Origin: JAVBLU01 sp031553225
GTDB taxonomy: Bacteria; Bacillota; Clostridia; Christensenellales; UBA1750
Length of the DNA stretch: 47,292 bases
Assembly: GCA_031553225.1 (NCBI GenBank)
Contig: JAVBLU010000028.1
Coordinates: 1 to 47,292 of the forward strand
Direction of reading: 5' to 3'
Positions within the stretch are counted from its first letter, which is position 1. Each line of letters starts with the position of its first letter. Positions 42,347-47,292 of this stretch are shown here, piece after piece. The position numbers and the translations under genes were made by a program. A model generated the notes under the pieces. The model saw only the letters and a program-made list of their open reading frames with translations, had not been told where the DNA came from and searched no databases.

Positions 42347-42379
42347 AAACCGGGCGGCCGAAGGCGCCGCCTGGTTTTT
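42347..42379 (+). terminator. Terminator of mrdA
   Basis: AAACCGGGCGGC (42347-42358) pairs with GCCGCCTGGTTT (42366-42377) with one G-U pair, followed by TTG. It stands 78 bases past the mrdA stop. Confidence 0.75.
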
Positions 42380-42406
42380 GCTTTGACCCCGCCCAAGGCA
42401 GCAGCT

Positions 42407-42445
42407 GAGCCCGGCCGCACAGCGGCCGGGCTCATAAGGGATCCA
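42407..42445. repeat. Second copy of the palindromic repeat seen at 10243-10281
   Basis: GAGCCCGGCCGC (42407-42418) and GCGGCCGGGCTC (42422-42433) form a perfect 12-bp hairpin, followed by ATAAGGGATCCA (42434-42445). The reverse complement of this arrangement occurs at 10243-10281, including the 12-base ATAAGGGATCCA. Both copies lie just past the 3' end of a minus-strand gene. Confidence 0.65.
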
Positions 42446-42458
42446 GGCGGCCTGCGCG

Positions 42459-43289
42459 TTATTCGGCGTACGCGCCCACGGCCAGAGTAAAACTTTCCAC
42501 GCGGTTTTGCGCGAAGTTGATCACCAGATCGGCGTGGGGGAGATATACATAGCCCATGATATCCTGAGGGGTGCGGGGCTCTCCGTCCAGCGGGAAAGCC
42601 AGATGGGCGTTGCCGGACCCGTCGCTGTCCAGGCGATAGGTGCCCGAGGGGGGCACAAGGTCGTGCCGGTCGGCTTCGTCGATCACATCGAAGGCGTACA
42701 GCACCTGCGCGCCTTCAAACTCGTCCTGCGTCTCCTGGGGAAAGAGCGCGCGAACCGAGGATGCGGCCGCCCCGACCTTGACGCCGCGCGGGCCGGCGAT
42801 CTTGTCGGTGGTAACCTCAAGGCCGGTGAGGCAGTAGGCGGCGTCCGCGCCGGACTTGGTGAAACGGGCCTGCGCGAAGGGATACACCAGCTCGCAGATC
42901 AGATCGCCCGTAGCGCCCTCCTCGTACAGCGTGCGCTCCAGCGGCTCGCCAAAGCGCGCAACAAATTCGTCCACCGTGGTGCGCGACGCGTCGCGGTTCA
43001 TCTGCAGCCCGTCAAATGCCAGATCCTCCGCGCCGAAACGCGCGGGCGCGGCCGTGGCGAGGGGGCCTTGCGGCGCCGCGGGGGAGGGGGCGGCCGAGGG
43101 TGTGCCCGCCTGTACGGACGGGGCGGGCGCAATCGGGGTAGGCGCGGGGGTAAGCGCGGGCGTTGTGATGGGCGCAAGCGTGGGCAGCGGCCCGGCGTTT
43201 CGCTGGCAGCCGGAGAACAGCCCGGCCGCCACCAGCCCCACCATGAACATACCGGCCGCGCGCTTGGTCAAACAGCTTTTCATCGCCAT
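42459..43289 (-). CDS. Predicted lipoprotein of unknown function
   Basis: 276 residues. Signal sequence MAMKSCLTKRAAGMFMVGLV with lipobox LFSGC (Cys28) predicts an outer-leaflet membrane lipoprotein. A Pro/Ala/Thr-rich linker (about residues 34-80) leads to a compact domain (about 85-276) with TVDEFVARFGEP, RFTKSGADAAYCLTGLEV and DEFEGAQVLYAFDVID. The pattern recalls small alpha/beta extracellular modules, but I do not recognise a named family. The ATG at 43289 has GGAGGA 6 bases upstream. It lies between mrdA (convergent) and topB (same strand, 136 bases away). Function unknown. Confidence 0.65.
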   Translation of the reverse strand: MAMKSCLTKRAAGMFMVGLVAAGLFSGCQRNAGPLPTLAPITTPALTPAPTPIAPAPSVQAGTPSAAPSPAAPQGPLATAAPARFGAEDLAFDGLQMNRDASRTTVDEFVARFGEPLERTLYEEGATGDLICELVYPFAQARFTKSGADAAYCLTGLEVTTDKIAGPRGVKVGAAASSVRALFPQETQDEFEGAQVLYAFDVIDEADRHDLVPPSGTYRLDSDGSGNAHLAFPLDGEPRTPQDIMGYVYLPHADLVINFAQNRVESFTLAVGAYAE

Positions 43290-43425
43290 GCAGTTCCTCC
43301 GTCGGATGCTATTCGCTCAACAAAGCAGCGTTCACTACAAAGACGCGCCGGGACAGGCATAGGTTGCCCCATTTCGTTGAATAAACTGTGAATGATTTCC
43401 CAAGCAAGTCGCGGCCCCGAAAGGG

Positions 43426-45690
43426 TCACTTTTTGGGCAAAAAACGCAAAACGCCCTTGGCCGTAAGGGAGAGCGTGCCCGTTTGCAGGGCGAGTTTGCG
43501 CTGAACCATGAGCGCGCGCAGCATGGCGTCGGTAAAGGGCAGGCCGATCTTGCTCTCAATGTCGCCGCGCGCGATGCGGAAGGCGCATCCCTCGCGCCAG
43601 CGCGCGCAGGAGTAGCCCTTCTCGCCGGCCAGCAGCTGTGCCCCGCACAACGGGCACCCCGTGCCGTGCGAAGCGCCCGGCTTGGGCGCGGCCTTGGCCT
43701 TGGGCGCGGCGGCTTTTTGGCCGGCCGCGGCCCTGGCTTTGGACGCAGCGTGCCCCGGCTTTCCCGCGGCGGCGGCGGGATTCTCCGGCGCGGCGGACGC
43801 CCCGGCCGGCGGTTCGGCGGGTTTTGCCGGCCCGCGCCCGTGCAAGGGCTGGGCCTCCTCGGGGAAGACCACGCCGCGCGGGGCGGCCTTGGCGGCGGCG
43901 ATCATGGCCGTGGTGAAGCGGTGGATGCCCTCCATAAAGCGTCCTGCGGACATACCGCCCCCGGCGATGTCGTGCAGGGCTTTCTCCCAGCGGCCGGTTA
44001 GCTCGGGGGAGGACATGTCGGCGGGCACCACGTCGATGAGCGCGCAGCCTTTGTCGGTTGCGAGCAGCGCGCGCTTGTCGCGGGCGGCGTAGCCCACCTC
44101 GATAAGCCGCTCGATGATGGCAGCGCGGGTAGCGGGCGTGCCCAGGCCGGAATCCTTCATGGCGGCCTGCAGTTCCTCGTCGGGCAGGTCGCGGCCCGCG
44201 CGTTCCATGGCCATCAGCAGCGACGCCTCGGTGTGCTGGGCGGGCGGGCGGGTCGCCTTCTTGCGGCAGGAAGCGGCGGCCACCTCGCGGCGTTCGCCCT
44301 CGCACAGCCTCGGGAGCGCCGAATCGGCGTCCTCGGCGGGCTCCTCCTTGTCCTTACCGGCTTTTGCGCGCAGGGAGGGCGCATCCTTCCACAGCGCCCG
44401 CCAACCCTCCTGCAGGGTGGTGCGGCCGCGCGTCTGGAAGGGCTCGCCGCGGGCAAGCGTCACCACGCGCACCGTCTCGTACTCGTGATCGGGGTAGAAC
44501 GCGCCGATGAAGCGGCGCACGGCCAGATCCCACACGATCTGCTCGTGCGGGTTCAGCGCGCCGGGTCTGCGGCCGGTGGGGATGATGGCGTGGTGATCGC
44601 TCACCTGGGCGTCGTCGAACACGCGCGGGGGTGCGGGCAGTTGGCCGCCGGGCATCGCGCCGGGCACGTACTTGCCAAATGGCGTGCGGCTGAGCGCGGA
44701 CATGGCCGCGGACGCGCGGGCGTGCATGTCGGCGGGCAGGGCGTGCGCGTCGGTGCGCGGGTAGGTGAGCGCCTTGTGCGTCTCGTACAGCGCCTGCGCC
44801 GCCGCAAGCGTTTGCTCGGCGGTCAGGCCGCCGCGCGTGTTCGCCTCGCGCTGCAGTGTGGTCAGGTCAAGCAGGTGAGGCGGGGGCGTGCGCTCGCGCT
44901 TGGCCTCAACGGACGCCACGCGGGCCTCCTGGCCCTTCACCTTGGCGGCAATGGCCCGGGCGCGGGCCTCCTCGGCGATGCGCGTGCCGAGCGTGGCCTG
45001 GTCGAACCAAACGCCCGTGTAGTCGCCAAAGTCCGCCGTGACTTCATAGTAGGTCTCGGGCACAAAGGCCTCGATCTCACGCCGGCGCTTCACCAGCAGG
45101 CTCAGGGTGGGCGTTTGCACGCGTCCCACGGACAGGCGGGCGTTGTAGCGCAGGGTGTAGGCGCGCGACAGGTTCATGCCAACGATCCAGTCGGCGTCCT
45201 GGCGGCAGCGCGCGCTGTCGTACAGCCCGTCGTACACCGCGCCCTCCCTCAGGGCCGCAAAGCCCTCGCGGATGGCCTCGTCCGTCATCGAGGAGATCCA
45301 CAGCCGGGAAAAGGGCTTGTTGCATCCGCTCACGCTGTAGATGTGCCGAAAGATGAGCTCGCCCTCGCGCCCGGCGTCCGTGGCGCACACAAGCCTGTCC
45401 ACGTCCGGCTGCGTGATGAGGGCCGCCACCACCGCGTACTGGTCGGAGGAACGGGGCAGCACCTTCAGCTTGAGGGTTTGCGGCAGCATGGGCAGGCGGT
45501 CGAAGCGCCAGGGGCCCCAGGCCGGGTCCATCTCGCCCGGGTCGCACGGCCCGATCAGATGCCCCAGCGCCCAGGTAACGCGGTATCCGCCGCCCTCCAG
45601 ATATCCTGCGGCGCGTGAAGAAGCGCCCAGCACACGCGCGATATCGCGTGCCACGCTGGGCTTCTCGGCAAGCACAACCGTAACGCCCAT
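43426..45690 (-). CDS. topB: DNA topoisomerase III
   Basis: 754 residues, type IA topoisomerase that decatenates and relaxes negatively supercoiled DNA. The Toprim domain has VLAEKPSVARDIARVLG and CATDAGREGELIFRH; the active site KALTYPRTDAHAL gives catalytic Tyr310; GRVQTPTLSLLV and SDHHAIIPTG are also conserved. After the core comes an Ala/Pro/Lys-rich linker (about residues 630-690) and a Cys4 zinc ribbon (CPLCGAQLLAGEKGYSC). The ATG at 45690 is 2 bases past the manA stop, with only a weak ribosome binding site, which implies translational coupling to manA. Confidence 0.95.
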   Translation of the reverse strand: MGVTVVLAEKPSVARDIARVLGASSRAAGYLEGGGYRVTWALGHLIGPCDPGEMDPAWGPWRFDRLPMLPQTLKLKVLPRSSDQYAVVAALITQPDVDRLVCATDAGREGELIFRHIYSVSGCNKPFSRLWISSMTDEAIREGFAALREGAVYDGLYDSARCRQDADWIVGMNLSRAYTLRYNARLSVGRVQTPTLSLLVKRRREIEAFVPETYYEVTADFGDYTGVWFDQATLGTRIAEEARARAIAAKVKGQEARVASVEAKRERTPPPHLLDLTTLQREANTRGGLTAEQTLAAAQALYETHKALTYPRTDAHALPADMHARASAAMSALSRTPFGKYVPGAMPGGQLPAPPRVFDDAQVSDHHAIIPTGRRPGALNPHEQIVWDLAVRRFIGAFYPDHEYETVRVVTLARGEPFQTRGRTTLQEGWRALWKDAPSLRAKAGKDKEEPAEDADSALPRLCEGERREVAAASCRKKATRPPAQHTEASLLMAMERAGRDLPDEELQAAMKDSGLGTPATRAAIIERLIEVGYAARDKRALLATDKGCALIDVVPADMSSPELTGRWEKALHDIAGGGMSAGRFMEGIHRFTTAMIAAAKAAPRGVVFPEEAQPLHGRGPAKPAEPPAGASAAPENPAAAAGKPGHAASKARAAAGQKAAAPKAKAAPKPGASHGTGCPLCGAQLLAGEKGYSCARWREGCAFRIARGDIESKIGLPFTDAMLRALMVQRKLALQTGTLSLTAKGVLRFLPKK

Positions 45691-45692
45691 GC

Positions 45693-46613
45693 TTACTTGG
45701 ACGGGAAGCTGATCAGCGCTTCCCCCTTGCCCCGCAGGGCGTAGCCGCACAGAGCCGCGGGCGCGACGACCGTTTTGCCCTTGGGCAGGGGGTATTCGCC
45801 GCCCGCCCAGCCGATGCGCAGATCGCCCAGGGACGTGATGATGTGAAAGCGGTCCAGCGCCACGGCCAACTCGCCGGACACAGCCGCGCGCTGCAAGGTA
45901 AAATTACCGTCGCGCACAAGCGTTGTAAGCCCGGCGCCGCCGGGGGCTGCCCGCAGCACGCCCTGCGACCCGGCCAGCGGATCCATCACGGCCAGGGCGT
46001 CCGGCACGTGCGTCTCACGCGGGCGGCCCCAGTCGTACAGGCGGTAGGTGCGGTTGGAGGACTGCTGCACCTCATACACCACAATGCCCGCGCCGATGGC
46101 ATGCACGCAGCCGGCGGGGATGTACAGCGTGTCGCCCGCAGCCACGCTGACAAAGCGTAGGCGCGCCTGAAGCGCGTCCCCGCCCTCCTGAAGCGCCGCC
46201 TGAAGCTCCGCCCGGCTGCCGTCCACGCCGTACACCAGCCGCGCGCCCTCCTCGGCCTGCAGCACAACCCACGCCTCGGTCTTGCCGTAAGGCTCGCCGT
46301 GGCGGCTAAGCGCGTACGCATCGTCCGGGTGCACTTGAACGGACAGGCGATCGCTTGCGTCGATGAGCTTGACGAGCAGCGAGAAGGCCGCCGCGCGCCC
46401 CAGAAGCGCCGGGCCCAGCGCCGCCGCGGCCGCCGCCAGCGTTTGCCCGGCGAAGGCGCCGTTCGCCACGCGGCAATCGCCTTCCGGCAGCACGCACGCC
46501 TCCCAGCTCTCGCCCGTGGGCGTGGCCGGCGTGTCCTTGCCGTACAGGTCGCGCAGCTTGTCGCCTCCCCAAACCTGGTGGGTGAAAAACGGACGGGTGA
46601 GCAAGGGTTCCAT
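45693..46613 (-). CDS. manA: Mannose-6-phosphate isomerase, class I
   Basis: 306 residues, zinc cupin enzyme that interconverts mannose 6-phosphate and fructose 6-phosphate. Metal ligands are visible as QVHPDD (Gln, His95), GKTEAW (Glu113) and GCVHAIG (His171); QSSNRTYRLYDWGR adds the substrate Arg/Tyr region. The ATG at 46613 is chosen because GGGAGG lies about 10 bases upstream; the in-frame ATG at 46631 overlaps that site. It is 2 bases from topB, an unusual pairing. A terminator separates it from khpB. Confidence 0.92.
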   Translation of the reverse strand: MEPLLTRPFFTHQVWGGDKLRDLYGKDTPATPTGESWEACVLPEGDCRVANGAFAGQTLAAAAAALGPALLGRAAAFSLLVKLIDASDRLSVQVHPDDAYALSRHGEPYGKTEAWVVLQAEEGARLVYGVDGSRAELQAALQEGGDALQARLRFVSVAAGDTLYIPAGCVHAIGAGIVVYEVQQSSNRTYRLYDWGRPRETHVPDALAVMDPLAGSQGVLRAAPGGAGLTTLVRDGNFTLQRAAVSGELAVALDRFHIITSLGDLRIGWAGGEYPLPKGKTVVAPAALCGYALRGKGEALISFPSK

Positions 46614-46646
46614 GCGGACGTCGCCTCCCATAAGCAGAATCGGAAA

Positions 46647-46686
46647 TGAAAACGCCGCCCCTTGTCCGGTCGGGCAAGCGGCGGCG
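46647..46686 (-). terminator. Terminator of the khpB/jag unit
   Basis: On the minus strand CGCCGCCGCTTG (forward 46675-46686) pairs with CAAGGGGCGGCG (forward 46653-46664) with one mismatch, followed by TTTTC. It lies ~100 bases past the khpB stop and 34 bases before the manA start. Confidence 0.75.
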
Positions 46687-46783
46687 ATGCGTTGTTAACG
46701 CCCTGGAAAATGCCCGCATGGCGTTCTCCCTGGAAGTTTTTCGCGCCTGTGTCGCGCCAGAAGCCGCGGCAAAAAGGGGCCTC

Positions 46784-47292
46784 CTACTCCGCGCTTTCCT
46801 TTGGCGCGGGCACGATGATGACCCGGCGCATGGGCTCCTCGCCTTCGGAGTGCGTGCTTACGCCCTCCACCGCCTGAAGCGATGAGTGCAGCACGCGCCG
46901 CTCGTAGGGGTTCATGGGCTCCAGCGCAACGCGCTTGCCGGTCTTTACGGCCTTTTCGGCCATACGCTGCCCCAGGCGCACAAGCGCTTCCTCGCGGCGG
47001 GCGCGGTAACCGCCCGTATCCAGATGCACGCGGATGTACGGGTCGCGTCCGCGGTTCACGTGCAGGGAGGTGAGATACTGCATGGCGTCCAGCGTCTCGC
47101 CCCGGTGACCGATGAGGAAGGCCGGGTCCGGCCCCTCGATGACGGCGGTCACCTGCTCCTCGTCGAACTGCACGTCCAGCGTAAAGGGCGCGTCCAGCTC
47201 CATGCGCTCCAGCAGACCGGTGAGAAAGCTGCGGGCGCGCTGGGCGCACTCGCCGGCGGGCACGTTCGGCATGCCAGCCGGCCTTGCGGCCG
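46784..47292 (-). CDS. khpB: KhpB/Jag RNA-binding protein, 5' end beyond the window
   Basis: At least 162 residues from an ATG at 47272, and the frame remains open to the window edge. KH domain with IGHRGETLDAMQYLTSLHV and R3H domain with PMNPYERRVLHSSLQ and STHSEGEEPMRRVIIV are diagnostic of KhpB (also Jag, EloR or SpoIIIJ-associated protein), an RNA binder linked to cell elongation. Known members have an N-terminal Jag domain before the KH domain; that part would lie outside, so the start is probably upstream of 47272. In Firmicutes it usually follows yidC near the replication origin. Confidence 0.9.
   Translation of the reverse strand, partial: AARPAGMPNVPAGECAQRARSFLTGLLERMELDAPFTLDVQFDEEQVTAVIEGPDPAFLIGHRGETLDAMQYLTSLHVNRGRDPYIRVHLDTGGYRARREEALVRLGQRMAEKAVKTGKRVALEPMNPYERRVLHSSLQAVEGVSTHSEGEEPMRRVIIVPAPKESAE

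Overview
The window looks like the chromosome of an endospore-forming anaerobe of the Clostridia with high GC, possibly near the Christensenellales. That placement is inference. The evidence is spo0A, spoIVB and spoIIM, a one-chain pyruvate:ferredoxin oxidoreductase, a four-subunit 2-oxoacid:ferredoxin oxidoreductase, an acetate/butyrate-type CoA-transferase, a Firmicute rplU-prp-rpmA cluster in which L27 carries the Prp-cleaved N-terminal extension, and strong Shine-Dalgarno sequences with frequent GTG/TTG starts. Nearly the whole window is very GC-rich. The first ~330 bases are clearly AT-rich and hold only the 3' end of a GyrI-like gene, followed by ~1.1 kb with no intact gene; this edge may be a transferred segment, a decayed region or an assembly join.

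Layout. 1-1527: GyrI-like gene tail, then a gene-poor stretch. 1528-4317: orphan AgrC-type histidine kinase, and glutamate dehydrogenase on the opposite strand. 4559-6672: rplU-prp-rpmA with a strong promoter and leader, then an OGG1-type DNA glycosylase. 6748-10099: MFS transporter, CoA-transferase subunits A and B, and a convergent TauE/SafE exporter. 10181-15790: a cassette of two divergent-type URO-D superfamily proteins either side of a three-gene ABC-2 exporter, with stacked hairpins, a promoter/tandem-terminator leader and a palindromic possible operator. 15835-18306: spoIVB and spo0A. 18466-21129: spoIIM-deoB-punA. 21130-25551: a long leader region and nifJ. 25570-28566: sodium:solute symporter and aspartokinase, the latter with an attenuator-like hairpin. 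28672-32852: AEC permease, the vor/kor operon and a GNAT acetyltransferase. 33212-36833: FapA-like polymer-binding protein and L,D-transpeptidase from divergent promoters, then a DUF4321 protein and maf. 37048-42269: mreB-mreC-mreD-mrdA. 42459-47292: a lipoprotein, topB, manA and the 3' part of khpB/jag, all on the minus strand.

How the genes fit together. Glutamate dehydrogenase, pyruvate and 2-oxoacid:ferredoxin oxidoreductases, CoA-transferase and the symporter/AEC/TauE transporters fit an amino- and organic-acid fermenter that reduces ferredoxin. Sporulation control (SpoIVB, Spo0A, SpoIIM) and the rod-shape machinery (MreBCD, PBP2, Maf) form two conserved blocks. An exact Spo0A-box 7-mer in the FapA-like gene's leader and a sigma-G-like promoter before spoIVB suggest links between these modules.

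The least explained parts are: the URO-D/ABC-exporter cassette and its small transcription unit (11624-11771); a palindromic repeat shared by 10243-10281 and 42407-42445; a PBP2 whose SxN-KTG interval is about 100 residues longer than usual; and the compositional break at the left edge. No tRNA, rRNA, CRISPR array, transposase or phage gene was seen.
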